The notes: generated from the letters alone by a model not told the origin. A stretch of DNA of 33,758 nucleotides from Prevotella sp. UBA3294 (GCA_002361535.1 DETG01000031.1:11136-44893), one strand, 5' to 3'. Positions 15,949 to 24,549 are shown, counted from the stretch's first letter. A program made the numbers and translations.

Positions 15949-16737
15949 TCAGATCTTCTCTCCAATCCGCTGGGAATACTGAGTGATGATGTCGAGCATG
16001 TCATCAGGCAGGTAGCTGAAGGCTTTTTCAATGAGTGGCTCTGGAACCTCATAGAATGCTTCTGCCAGTGCACCCGTAATGTTCGCCTTTGTGTCGGTGT
16101 CACCATCCGCCAATACCGCAATGCGGATAGCATCCTCGAAGTTCTGACTCTCCAAGAAACAGCGGATGGCCATCGGAACCGTTTCCATACAAGTACCGTC
16201 GAAATGGTTCTCACTACCGATCTTATAGATGTCACGAAGTGAGGGGATCTCATACCCCCACAACTTCTCCACCTTACGTTCTACCTCGTCCTTGGTGATA
16301 CGACAGGTACGTAGCCAATAGCATAAGGTGGCGATACACTCTGCTCCCTTGACACCCTCAGGGTGGTTGTGTGAGGGCATCGCCGACAGACGGGCCTGCT
16401 CCTGTACATCAGAAAAATCCTCAAAGAGCCAGGCCACAGGAGAAACGCGCATGGCAGAGCCGTTACCAAAAGAACCGTAAGGCTGCGGATTATCGCTGTT
16501 GACCCATTGATAGAACTTCCCGCCGTAGCTTCCCATAGGCTCGGGATAGCGGCGGCACCACTCCAGCAACGCATCGCGATAACTCTTCCCGTTCAGGATC
16601 GCATCGGCAATGGCGATGGTGCAAATCGTGTCATCGGTATAGTCACAATCGGGTGTGAATAGTTTGAATCCAGGCTGAGGAGGTTCTGAAAATTCAAACC
16701 GTGAGCCAACAATATCTCCAATGATTGCTCCTAACAT
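15949..16737 (-). CDS. ADP-ribosylglycohydrolase family protein
   Basis: A 262-residue cytosolic enzyme of the ADP-ribosylglycohydrolase (DraG/ARH) family, which removes ADP-ribose from proteins or other acceptors using two metal ions. Metal-ligand motifs are visible: GAIIGDIVGSRFE at the N-terminus, YTDDT (about 33-37), GNGSAMRV, SHNHPEG, and DGDTDTKANITGAL near residue 220. The last matches the usual GGDTDT motif apart from the first position. The partner transferase is not in the window and the substrate is unknown. I chose MLGAIIGD at 16737; the longer frame to 16767 runs into the tRNA gene. It begins 22 bases after the 3' end of tRNA-Arg and probably shares its promoter. Confidence 0.9.
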   Translation of the reverse strand: MLGAIIGDIVGSRFEFSEPPQPGFKLFTPDCDYTDDTICTIAIADAILNGKSYRDALLEWCRRYPEPMGSYGGKFYQWVNSDNPQPYGSFGNGSAMRVSPVAWLFEDFSDVQEQARLSAMPSHNHPEGVKGAECIATLCYWLRTCRITKDEVERKVEKLWGYEIPSLRDIYKIGSENHFDGTCMETVPMAIRCFLESQNFEDAIRIAVLADGDTDTKANITGALAEAFYEVPEPLIEKAFSYLPDDMLDIITQYSQRIGEKI

Positions 16738-16759
16738 AGTGGTAGTGTTTGATCGTGGG

Positions 16760-16831
16760 TGGTCCAACCGGGAATCGAACCCGGATCTAATCTTTAGGAG
16801 AGACTTGTTCTATCCATTGAACTATTAGACC
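16760..16831 (-). tRNA. tRNA-Arg, anticodon CCT
   Basis: A 72-base cloverleaf on the minus strand. It has a 7-bp acceptor stem (GGTCTAA with TTGGACC, one T-G pair), D-stem GTTC/GAAC, anticodon stem AGTCT/AGATT around loop CTCCTAA (anticodon CCT, reads AGG), a 4-base variable loop, T-stem CCGGG/CCCGG with TTCGATT loop, and discriminator A. CCA is not encoded. Confidence 0.96.
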
Positions 16832-16849
16832 ATTTGCCTTTTCAAGGTG

Positions 16850-16880
16850 CAAAGATAATACAATTCAAAGACAATACAAA
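16850..16880 (-). promoter_or_regulatory. Promoter of tRNA-Arg and the glycohydrolase
   Basis: Minus strand TTTG (16877-16880), 19 bases, TATCTTTG (16850-16857), about 18 bases before the tRNA 5' end. I see no further promoter between the tRNA and the glycohydrolase. Confidence 0.8.
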
Positions 16881-16988
16881 ATAATTCCTCCTTTTTTATT
16901 CGCCATGATCCGGCACACTTTTTTCAACAGATAACATTTCAGTCGGTAATTGAAAACATTTCAGCACGCTCCATTGATTGATAATGCG

Positions 16989-16996
16989 TACCTTTG
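16989..16996 (+). promoter_or_regulatory. Probable -7 box of the GH5 gene
   Basis: TACCTTTG matches the Bacteroidetes -7 box, 34 bases before the GH5 start codon. No TTTG stands at the expected distance upstream, so the promoter is incomplete and may need an activator. Confidence 0.5.
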
Positions 16997-17030
16997 CACC
17001 GAGCATACATAACTAAGGTCTATATATTGA

Positions 17031-18404
17031 ATGAGAAGTATTATTATGGTGACGGCGGTGGCTTGGGCTACCGCCGCTTTTGCCCAAGTGGGAATGGAGA
17101 AAACAGCCATGCAGATTGCGGAGGAAATGGTACCCGGATGGAACCTCGGTAACACAATGGAGGCAACGAACAACGCATGGAACTATACAAATAACGGAGG
17201 TCTCGGCACAGAAACATACTGGCAACAGACCAAAACATCTCAGGCAGTGATTGACTTTGTCAAGGCACAGGGCTTCCGCTCTGTGCGCATCCCTTGTGCC
17301 TGGGTGGCAGGACATATTTCTGATAAGACCACCATGAAGATCGATGAGGCCTGGATGGCACGGGTGAAGGAGGTCGTTGACTACTGTATCCATGCCGGAC
17401 TCTATGTGGTGCTGAACGACCACTGGGACGGCGGATGGTTAGAGAACAACATCTCGGATAGCAGTGCCAATGGTATCGCGGAGAAGAAAAACACACTGAG
17501 CAGGATATGGACACAGATTGCCGAGGCTTTCAAAGACTATGACGAGCACCTTCTCTTCGCAGGATTGAATGAACCGAACGTGGATGACGGTGACGGCAAA
17601 AATGCCATATTGGGTAAGCAACAAACCAACCGCTTAATGGAATACGAGCAGGTATTCATTGATGCGGTGAGGGCCACAGGAGGGAACAATGCACAGCGGG
17701 TACTGGTGATCCAAGGACCGGGCACGAATATCGACAAGACCGTGAAGTATCTGACCGACCTTCCCACTGACCCTGCCAGCAACCGCTTAGCCATCGAGAT
17801 ACATTATTATAATCCGTGGCAGTTCTGGGGTATGACCAAAGACGAGAGCTGGGGGAAGATGTTCTATTACTGGGGCAACGGCAACCATCATTCGGGATCG
17901 CAACATAACGCTACATGGGGCGAGGAGAGCACAATGAAGGATCAGCTGCAGAAGATGAAGACAAACTTCGTCGATAAAGGCTATCCTATCATCATCGGAG
18001 AGTTTGGCGCAAACTGGCGCGACCTTTCGAAACAGACGGGAGAGAGTCAGGAGAAACATAATGCCTCCATCAAAGCGCATTATCAAGAACTGCACCGACT
18101 CTGTAAGGAATTGGGTGGCATGGTGCCCTTTGTCTGGGACATCAATGATGCAAACCAACACGGCACGCAAGGAACAATGACCATCATCAACCGCCGTAAT
18201 CTCTCCATCTATAACCCCTATGCCTTGGAAGGCATCCAAGAAATATACCCCGTCTCCATGAACACAGGAGTACGGGGTATCAAATGGAATGTGGATCAAT
18301 CCACTGTTTTCTACAATCTTCAGGGAATCAAGATCAGCTCCGATTTATACCGTCTTCCCCATGGCATCTATGCAACGAGAGGAAGAAAGGTGATCGTAAG
18401 ATAA
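17031..18404 (+). CDS. GH5 family endo-1,4-beta-glucanase (cellulase)
   Basis: A 457-residue exported glycoside hydrolase of clan A, expected to cut beta-1,4-glucan or a related plant polysaccharide. It has a signal peptide (MVTAVAWATAAFAQ), the phrase GWNLGNTMEA (36-45), R86 in FRSVRIP, H131 in LNDHW, the acid/base E181 in LNEPN and the nucleophile E324 in GEFGANW. The pattern suggests subfamily GH5_4 but this is tentative. After the barrel the last ~60 residues (YNLQGIKI, then LPHGIYATRGRKVIVR) resemble the C-terminal tail common on secreted Prevotella proteins. No carbohydrate-binding module is seen. It stands alone, not in a polysaccharide utilisation locus: the TonB receptor in the window is 8 kb away. 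Its stop is 18 bases from a convergent gene. Confidence 0.92.
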   Translation: MRSIIMVTAVAWATAAFAQVGMEKTAMQIAEEMVPGWNLGNTMEATNNAWNYTNNGGLGTETYWQQTKTSQAVIDFVKAQGFRSVRIPCAWVAGHISDKTTMKIDEAWMARVKEVVDYCIHAGLYVVLNDHWDGGWLENNISDSSANGIAEKKNTLSRIWTQIAEAFKDYDEHLLFAGLNEPNVDDGDGKNAILGKQQTNRLMEYEQVFIDAVRATGGNNAQRVLVIQGPGTNIDKTVKYLTDLPTDPASNRLAIEIHYYNPWQFWGMTKDESWGKMFYYWGNGNHHSGSQHNATWGEESTMKDQLQKMKTNFVDKGYPIIIGEFGANWRDLSKQTGESQEKHNASIKAHYQELHRLCKELGGMVPFVWDINDANQHGTQGTMTIINRRNLSIYNPYALEGIQEIYPVSMNTGVRGIKWNVDQSTVFYNLQGIKISSDLYRLPHGIYATRGRKVIVR

Positions 18405-18422
18405 CCTCCCCTCCCTATCATA

Positions 18423-19766
18423 TCAGAATGCCACACCTACACCTATCATGATTCTATGTTTGCCCAAAAAGTCTTCAAGCTCTTTCTTCAAGGCAAAACG
18501 ATATTGATAGGTCAGACGTAAGGCGAAATAGCTGTACTTGAAGGTGAGTCCGATCTCCGGGTTAATTGAGAAAGCGGCATTGACTTTTTCGGAATCACCT
18601 TTTTCCTCAAGATCACTTAACGAGACGGGCTTGCCATCCTCGTCGGGATACTTGTCTTCTTTATATTCGCCATAATAGAGCTTTGTTCCGAAGCCTGGAC
18701 CGAAATGAATCCAAAGGGGATCAACGATCTTTATAGTCCATCCGAAGCCCATCAACACTTCTGCCACATCTCCTATCTCATGCTCGTTCCTTATGGCCTC
18801 GAAAATATTTGTGTTGAGATTCAAATGGAAATAGCCGCCGGCTTTATGCAGATTGTATTTCCCGATATGAATTCCAAGAGGTGCACCTTTCATCCACTCA
18901 TAGCTGATGACATTCGCATGATTCTTCTTGTCGGTTAAGAAACGGTCAATGGAAGAGATCCTGTCGGTAACCATCGGAGATTGGAAACACCCTCTGTCAA
19001 GAACTTTCTGATACAACTCTTTTGCTTTTACATATTCCTTTTCATTGAAATAGCTTTCAGCCTTCTTGAAAAGAACGGTACATTCTGAAGAGAACTTGGT
19101 ATTACATTCATTGAAACGGTCGGTGGCAAATGAATCATATGAGTTCAGTCCTACAATGATGTTGTAAATCTCTGCAGCCTTGGAATAGTCAAGCATCTGA
19201 TAGGCTTGATCCGCATCATGACGGAGACGTAATAAAGAATCGGCGAGTTGGAGGTTTGCCTTATTCTCAACACTATCTACGTCAGAGCATTCAAAAGCGA
19301 CCTTGAACTGGTTACAAGCCTCGGAATAGTTCATGTTCTTGATCTCTTCTATTCCTTTATTACGATGCATGCGATAGCATCCTGCATCAACCATACTGTT
19401 GGGATCGAAAATTCTAAGAGTTACCAATTGCTTCGGAGACAAATCCAGTGGAATATCTATTGGGAAGAAGCCAGGAGCCGTGATGGTCAGCGTACGACCA
19501 TAGTAGCGATTGCCAGTAGGGAATTCAATATAATAAACAGAATCAGTTCCCTCTATATTTGTGTTAAAGGGGTCTGCTGTTTTGTCCATCGAGGAGGAAA
19601 AAGAGAGCGGAATGTCTCGGTGACATCGAATACGAACTGCTGCCTGGTCGTTTGTACTGGCATAAACATCATTAGATTTTGACAAGTCCTCTACTTGAAG
19701 AGTTCCCTGTGCAACAGCAGACAATGTCAACAGACATGCTGCCAATAGTGAATAAAGTCTTTTCAT
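18423..19766 (-). CDS. Exported TPR protein with beta-barrel-like end
   Basis: A 447-residue protein, last gene of the caspase operon. In order: signal peptide (MKRLYSLLAACLLTLSAVAQ), a beta-rich region to about 120 (YYGRTLTITAPGFFPIDIPL, reminiscent of PEGA-like domains), TPR-type helical repeats at about 135-265 (MNYSEACNQFKVAF, LDYSKAAEIYNIIV, KEYVKAKELYQKVLDRG), and a beta-strand-rich C-terminal half with alternating aromatic strands (YFALRLTYQYRF, HRIMIGVGVAF) ending in phenylalanine, as in outer membrane barrels. It probably sits at the outer membrane, where its TPR part may bind partners in the periplasm. I do not recognise a named family. It starts 19 bases after the preceding gene. 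Confidence 0.8.
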   Translation of the reverse strand: MKRLYSLLAACLLTLSAVAQGTLQVEDLSKSNDVYASTNDQAAVRIRCHRDIPLSFSSSMDKTADPFNTNIEGTDSVYYIEFPTGNRYYGRTLTITAPGFFPIDIPLDLSPKQLVTLRIFDPNSMVDAGCYRMHRNKGIEEIKNMNYSEACNQFKVAFECSDVDSVENKANLQLADSLLRLRHDADQAYQMLDYSKAAEIYNIIVGLNSYDSFATDRFNECNTKFSSECTVLFKKAESYFNEKEYVKAKELYQKVLDRGCFQSPMVTDRISSIDRFLTDKKNHANVISYEWMKGAPLGIHIGKYNLHKAGGYFHLNLNTNIFEAIRNEHEIGDVAEVLMGFGWTIKIVDPLWIHFGPGFGTKLYYGEYKEDKYPDEDGKPVSLSDLEEKGDSEKVNAAFSINPEIGLTFKYSYFALRLTYQYRFALKKELEDFLGKHRIMIGVGVAF

Positions 19767-19785
19767 AATGATTATGTAAAAATGA

Positions 19786-20775
19786 TTATCTGACGATTCT
19801 AAATGACCCTAAACGGAAGACATCCTCCTTTTTTGTGACCACATTACCTTTGTCATCCTTGTCTGGCTGCCATGTCCTTACCTGAATGATTGGATTCTTC
19901 GGGTCTCTGAAATCAATCATCAAGAACAAGTACCCCACATCTTGATAGTTACTCGTGTGCCAGTACTGCTTAAGGTTCACGCCATAAATGTCGTCATACT
20001 TTGGGTGTTGTGTTACTTCAATATCCTCGAATTTCACATTAATATATTTTGTGTTTTTAAAGATGTTTCTCAGCTTTTCGAGGTACTGCATCTTGGTTTG
20101 CTTGATATAGACGACACGGTTGTTATTCAGTGTCATTTTGGTGATATCGCTATTAGGTTTTTCTTTGACAAGCTTACCGGTAATAATAAGAGCTTTATCA
20201 CTAAAGACGCTATTGAGCATCTTCATGTCTTTCTTATTATAAGCTGTTCTGAAATTTTCAACGAAGTCAACGATAAACTGCCTGCGGGAATAATCGACCT
20301 CATTGGATTTCTCTGCCATAATCATGTCATAGCGGTGCATTTCTATTGCAACGGAAACAGCACTGATCTTCCCGTCCTTTTGAAAATCGATTGTAAGTTC
20401 TTGACGCTCTTCTGCCTTGTCCGCCTCCAACATATCCACGGGAATGCCACGCACTTGATACCCTGTGGATGTATTTAAGCAACGACTTTTCAATTCTGTT
20501 ATAGGGAAGTTCATGGCACTGCTCTTCCACATTTCTTCAATGCCCTCAATGGCATCTACCGTAAAATTGTCTTTAGAGAGTTTAGGCTTCTTGTTTTCAA
20601 TTACAGCCATCTTAAAAGACGAGATCAGCGTGTTCACATTATTCTCCATGATTCTCTTCAGCGCATAGTTGTCCAAGCCGTCCTTGATTTCAAAGAGTGT
20701 TCCCTGTGCATGAGCACTGATGACGGTAGAGACAACAAATATGAGTGTTGCGATTCTTAATGTAACAGTTTTCAT
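19786..20775 (-). CDS. Exported protein of unknown function, possible NTF2-like domain
   Basis: A 329-residue protein with a signal peptide (LRIATLIFVVSTVISAHAQ) and start MKTVTL at 20775; the longer frame to 20829 overlaps the previous gene without support. The middle part (FVENFRTAYNKKDMKMLNSVFSDKALIITG) looks like the start of an NTF2/SnoaL-like fold, followed by beta strands ending in a conserved-looking VGYLFLMIDFRD and PIIQVRTWQP. No catalytic motif is evident. It is the fourth gene of the operon, four bases after the stop of the third. The stretch is AT-rich: 19 of 60 bases are G or C at 20221-20280. The function cannot be named. Confidence 0.78.
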   Translation of the reverse strand: MKTVTLRIATLIFVVSTVISAHAQGTLFEIKDGLDNYALKRIMENNVNTLISSFKMAVIENKKPKLSKDNFTVDAIEGIEEMWKSSAMNFPITELKSRCLNTSTGYQVRGIPVDMLEADKAEERQELTIDFQKDGKISAVSVAIEMHRYDMIMAEKSNEVDYSRRQFIVDFVENFRTAYNKKDMKMLNSVFSDKALIITGKLVKEKPNSDITKMTLNNNRVVYIKQTKMQYLEKLRNIFKNTKYINVKFEDIEVTQHPKYDDIYGVNLKQYWHTSNYQDVGYLFLMIDFRDPKNPIIQVRTWQPDKDDKGNVVTKKEDVFRLGSFRIVR

Positions 20776-20779
20776 TGTT

Positions 20780-21445
20780 TTAATATTTATTGAAAAGGTT
20801 TTTAATATTGTCTTGTGGAATATTCCCATGCAATTCAGCTTCTATGGTACCATTTTTAGAAAAAAGTTGATCAAAAGTGGCTTTCAAAGTAAACAGATGA
20901 ATATAATCAAGTTCTCTGTGATGATAGACGAGAACGGCCTCCATCATATCTTTCTTGATTGCTGTTACACTACAGAAGACATCCATGGTATCACCAAGGA
21001 GGTCATTGATATTTGACATGGGGATAGGGCCAATTTCTTTTTCCCCTCCATAAAAATATTGAATGATATGAATCTTCTTTTCTTTTTCCTGAATGTGATT
21101 GAGCATGAGATTCACAAACGATTCGAGAGGATACTTTATACTAAAGACTGGCACATATCCATTTCCCGACTTCGTCACATAGAAGTCGTTATTGATAGAT
21201 TCAAGCTGATAATACGTTCCTTTGATCAAGAAAACGTCTTGATCGTATGTCTTCTGCAGATCTTTTGGCTGGAATTGATACGTAGTGCTTTTTATTGTGG
21301 GCTCATGCTTTTTAGTCAACAGATTGTAGAGAGCCATGTTTGCATTGGTCTTGTCCCTATCAATCTTTTGGCCCCAAACAGACAATGATGACAGAGACAG
21401 GACAAGCAGAAGATACAAGCTAACGGATGAATTATTTTGTTTCAT
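20780..21445 (-). CDS. Exported protein of unknown function
   Basis: A 221-residue protein with a signal peptide (VSLYLLLVLSLSSLSVWGQ) and no lipobox. The rest is a mixed alpha/beta protein (DVFLIKGTYYQLESINNDFYV, FSIKYPLESFVNLMLN, MDVFCSVTAIKKDMMEAVLVYHH) with no motif I recognise. The start overlaps the end of the FecR-like gene by 14 bases and the next gene starts four bases after its stop, so it is made with the operon. It is likely an envelope protein acting with the caspase-like product; this rests on gene order only. Confidence 0.78.
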   Translation of the reverse strand: MKQNNSSVSLYLLLVLSLSSLSVWGQKIDRDKTNANMALYNLLTKKHEPTIKSTTYQFQPKDLQKTYDQDVFLIKGTYYQLESINNDFYVTKSGNGYVPVFSIKYPLESFVNLMLNHIQEKEKKIHIIQYFYGGEKEIGPIPMSNINDLLGDTMDVFCSVTAIKKDMMEAVLVYHHRELDYIHLFTLKATFDQLFSKNGTIEAELHGNIPQDNIKNLFNKY

Positions 21446-22349
21446 AAATATTTCTGTATAGTCCCGATTTCAAATGTTTTCCTTCATTCCCCTTGATAGG
21501 GCTCATTAAGATACTGAAGTCAACCGGTTCTTCGGTTGCAACTAAGAGGAAGGCTTCCCTGGATTTTTCTTCAACAAATTCGAATGGTTCAGATATAAAG
21601 GAAACGGTAGCTCCTGCCGGAACAAGGAGGTGGGCACATAATGCTGCCTTATCGACAGGAAGAACAAGGTATTTGTTACCATGCTCATCAATGTCAACAA
21701 TGTTTACATACACAGGATGGTTTGTCCCATTGATAGCCCGGACATAGCAACTGGTATTTTTACTGACTTCTTTGGATAGGGGTTGATTGGTTGAACATGA
21801 GATCAGCTCAAATCTCACATCCAGATCACCAATGACTTGTGTTTCGGGATTCAGCAGTGCTTCTTCTACCGTTGACGCCTGGTGATCAGAGATCATATAA
21901 GACAGTTTGTTCAGTAAGAGGGAGTCTGTTGAAGTGGAACGATATGCCACAGCAGCTGCTTGCATATATGAGTTGGGATGTACCAATGCCATGCTCTCCT
22001 TGGAGAAGAGCTGCTTGACTAAGTAACTGATATATTGCTTGGTGGGACTATCTCCCACTTTTGCTTGGTCTAATAAAGACTTTACCGTGTGGGTTCCGGG
22101 AGTAGTGAATGAGTACAGCTTGCTGTTTTGTTCATCAATGACAGTAACAGCGCACTCCTTTCCGAGGACCAGTCGGCTGCCAGAGTGGATCATTCTGCGG
22201 GGCGTCAGCGTAACAGATTTGCCCGATTTTAACAGTTTCACATCTCCGATAACTGAATAAACCAGATAGTCCGAGGCATACAAAGCCTGAGCCATGGTCA
22301 AGATCAGAAGTATCAGTCCAATCCTCTTACGTCTATTCCTGTTCATCAT
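21432..22349 (-). CDS. Exported FecR-like / DUF4384-like protein
   Basis: A 305-residue protein (start MMNRNRRK at 22349; the second ATG at 22346 is possible). A signal peptide (IGLILLILTMAQALYA) is followed by a FecR-type beta domain (YSVIGDVKLLKSGKSVTL, then IHSGSRLVLGKECAVTVID), a helical middle, and a C-terminal beta-sandwich (CYVRAINGTNHPVYVNIVDI, NKYLVLPV, LLVPAGATVSF) that resembles DUF4384. In other bacteria DUF4384-type domains are often fused to caspase-like peptidases. Here the domain is a separate protein translated from a start that overlaps the end of the caspase gene. That supports a physical partnership with the caspase, which is inference. The overlap is 17 bases upstream and 14 bases downstream. 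Confidence 0.75.
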   Translation of the reverse strand: MMNRNRRKRIGLILLILTMAQALYASDYLVYSVIGDVKLLKSGKSVTLTPRRMIHSGSRLVLGKECAVTVIDEQNSKLYSFTTPGTHTVKSLLDQAKVGDSPTKQYISYLVKQLFSKESMALVHPNSYMQAAAVAYRSTSTDSLLLNKLSYMISDHQASTVEEALLNPETQVIGDLDVRFELISCSTNQPLSKEVSKNTSCYVRAINGTNHPVYVNIVDIDEHGNKYLVLPVDKAALCAHLLVPAGATVSFISEPFEFVEEKSREAFLLVATEEPVDFSILMSPIKGNEGKHLKSGLYRNIYETK

Positions 22350-24243
22350 ACGTGAATAAATTAAAATGTTCAATACCTTTAGGATTGATAAAAATAGGTG
22401 TTTGTTTGTAGTCTGTTAACTTTCTTACTTCCTTATAAAGGAATTCTTCAAGCTGTTGTGTGGAGAGTCCCTCATCATTATTCTCTCGGGCAGCACCGTT
22501 GAAGGCCTCTAAAAGAACCTTTGTGAAAGCACCGTTCTTCCAGGTCTCATCCTCTTTGGACTTTGTGTCTGAGGCACTGGAAGCATATAGGATAGTGCCA
22601 TTTTTAGCCCTTCGGAGCTGTTCGATGAAATGCGCACCTGCTGAACGATTGTCTCCTAACAATGCCCCTGAATAGCACGCATCAACAAAAACAATGAACT
22701 TACTGTTGATGTCGTTTGCTTCCCTTCGGAAATCGTCACTGTTGAAACAGTTGTATAGACGATCCGTATTACTTCCATAGGGCATGAAATAAAAGCGATC
22801 CTTTTCATCACGACACCCATGTCCTGCATAGAAGAACACACAAATATCATTTGGCGTGGCCTCTTGCTTAAGCCATTCCATGGATTCAAAGAACTCATCA
22901 CGGGTTGCCATACTGTCACATAACAGTTTGACCTGAACCTCACTATATGGGAAATGTTTCTTCTTGGATATGGCAGTACTAAAATCACGGGCATCTTTAC
23001 AGGTGAACTTTAGTGGAGGCAACAACGGGTCATGATAATCACCAATGCCAATAACAACGGCCAATAAGCGTGGCATTTCCTCTTGCCTTACCTCTTTCAC
23101 AAGGTGAATGGTGGATGGCTCACTATTCCCCATGGCATTCTGGGCATATAAGACAACGGTGCAATCATGGTTCGGCAGATCAACATCGATTGTGTTAGCT
23201 GCCTTGACAGTTCTGTCGGCTGGCTGTTTTATGCCATCCACCATAACCGTCACTTTTGTCTTGTCCTCTAATCCATTTGCGATGAGTTGATATTTTACCT
23301 TAATAGAATTGGTATGGAATGTTGACCGATCTACAGGAAACAGAATCTTAATAACAGGAGGAGTTGCTGCTATGACATTTTCAGATGGTTGAGGTGACTG
23401 AGCCACCGTCTCTGTCGAGGGATCTGGAGCCGGATTGTTTGGAATATTTAGAATATCCTCCTTTGTCAAAACGACAGGTTTGTCTTCTTCATTCGGCACA
23501 ACCTCTTTCTCTTGCGAAATCCCCGACACTTGAGGATTCTCATTATTTTGTTGCGTAGCAGGAATACTCGTCATGTCGGTTTGGGCCATCTCTTTAGAGG
23601 ATTCCTGACTTTTCAGTTCTGGCATAACGATTTCAGCCTGCTTAAACCATTCCTCCTCTTTTTCCTCTTCTTGAAGAGATCCTTTCTTTACTTCGTTTGC
23701 TTCTTTTCCAGATGAGGCCATTAGCTCCCATTTCCTACTTTCTTTCTCATCTTGTTCAACTAGCACCCCCAACTTATAGCACTCTGCCAATGTAACTTGA
23801 GCAGACTTACACCCTTTTACAGCAGAATCCTTAAGATATTGCAGAGCTTTATCATAATTGGCCGGCACTCCCTTACCATACATGTAGCAATAGGCTAAAT
23901 TGTTCATCGCTTTCGCATGCCCCTGGAGAGCAGCGCGTTTAAACCACATGGCAGAAGACGTGAAATCCTGTCCTATTCCTTCTCCGAAATACAGGGCATA
24001 TCCATATTTAAATTGTGCATCTGCATTACCTTGATCGGCAGCCCAGCCATAACAGGCTACAGCGCCAATAACATTTTTCCTTTTATACAGATCATCTCCT
24101 CTACGAAGCCATTCATCGGCGGGAGTCTTCGCAGCAGCCTCAGCATATAATTCATAGGTGGTCTTCTTTTTGGGGGCTTGTGCATTCGCGTGAATCGTAA
24201 AGAATCCGCAAAACAAAAGGATGATAATAATTTTTATACGCAT
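22333..24243 (-). CDS. Exported caspase-like cysteine peptidase with Sel1 repeats
   Basis: A 636-residue protein, first in a five-gene operon. In order: signal peptide (IIIILLFCGFFTIHANAQ), three or more Sel1-type repeats at about 45-185 (YGWAADQGNADAQFKYGYAL, LAYCYMYGKGVPANYDKAL), an acidic, Pro/Gln/Ser-rich probably disordered linker at about 190-295, an Ig-like beta domain (about 296-385), and a C-terminal peptidase C14 domain (about 392-636). The catalytic dyad is visible as H475 in FFYAGHG and C523 in VDACYSG, so it should be active, probably with the basic-residue preference of metacaspases (not shown). It is expected to act in the periplasm or on the surface. It has only one weak promoter candidate. 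Its 3' end overlaps the FecR-like gene. Confidence 0.9.
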   Translation of the reverse strand: MRIKIIIILLFCGFFTIHANAQAPKKKTTYELYAEAAAKTPADEWLRRGDDLYKRKNVIGAVACYGWAADQGNADAQFKYGYALYFGEGIGQDFTSSAMWFKRAALQGHAKAMNNLAYCYMYGKGVPANYDKALQYLKDSAVKGCKSAQVTLAECYKLGVLVEQDEKESRKWELMASSGKEANEVKKGSLQEEEKEEEWFKQAEIVMPELKSQESSKEMAQTDMTSIPATQQNNENPQVSGISQEKEVVPNEEDKPVVLTKEDILNIPNNPAPDPSTETVAQSPQPSENVIAATPPVIKILFPVDRSTFHTNSIKVKYQLIANGLEDKTKVTVMVDGIKQPADRTVKAANTIDVDLPNHDCTVVLYAQNAMGNSEPSTIHLVKEVRQEEMPRLLAVVIGIGDYHDPLLPPLKFTCKDARDFSTAISKKKHFPYSEVQVKLLCDSMATRDEFFESMEWLKQEATPNDICVFFYAGHGCRDEKDRFYFMPYGSNTDRLYNCFNSDDFRREANDINSKFIVFVDACYSGALLGDNRSAGAHFIEQLRRAKNGTILYASSASDTKSKEDETWKNGAFTKVLLEAFNGAARENNDEGLSTQQLEEFLYKEVRKLTDYKQTPIFINPKGIEHFNLFTYDEQE

Positions 24244-24403
24244 ATAATAGTAAAATCTGTTGTTAATGTTAGAAATAGCTCACTCTTTTTCCCTATTTAG
24301 AGTAGTCCATAGCCAGAGAATAGACTATCTGGGACACAGAAGAGAATCCATGTAAAAGTGTTCGTATTTCCAAATAAACTCCATATGTTATTAGTATTGG
24401 TTG

Positions 24404-24411
24404 CAAAGATA
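24404..24411 (-). promoter_or_regulatory. Probable -7 box of the caspase operon
   Basis: Minus strand TATCTTTG, about 160 bases before the caspase start. I find no TTTG at the expected -33 distance. If used, it gives a leader of roughly 155 bases, unusually long for this window. The 24244-24515 stretch holds nothing else I can identify. Confidence 0.45.
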
Positions 24412-24515
24412 TAAAATAAATGTGAAAAGTCACGCTGTTTTAGCAAGAAAAATACAAAAAATATTATTTTTTCTGTATCCTGTATCTGATCCAGTAAAGG
24501 ATTGATATTCAAAAA

Positions 24516-24549
24516 AATCACTATTGCCCCTTATCGGACAATAGTGATT
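24516..24549 (-). terminator. Rho-independent terminator of metG
   Basis: A perfect 11-bp stem (AATCACTATTG at 24516-24526 and CAATAGTGATT at 24539-24549) around a 12-base loop. It is followed on the minus strand by a run of T (24511-24517 as A on the plus strand). It lies 24 bases after the metG stop and separates metG from the caspase operon. Confidence 0.9.

Noticed and set aside
17787..18299. 170-residue frame antisense to the GH5 gene
   Set aside because: Opposite the catalytic barrel, with no start context or motif of its own.
17031..18404. Part of a polysaccharide utilisation locus
   Set aside because: There is no SusC/SusD pair, regulator or second glycosidase next to it. Its neighbours are a divergent tRNA and a convergent, unrelated operon.
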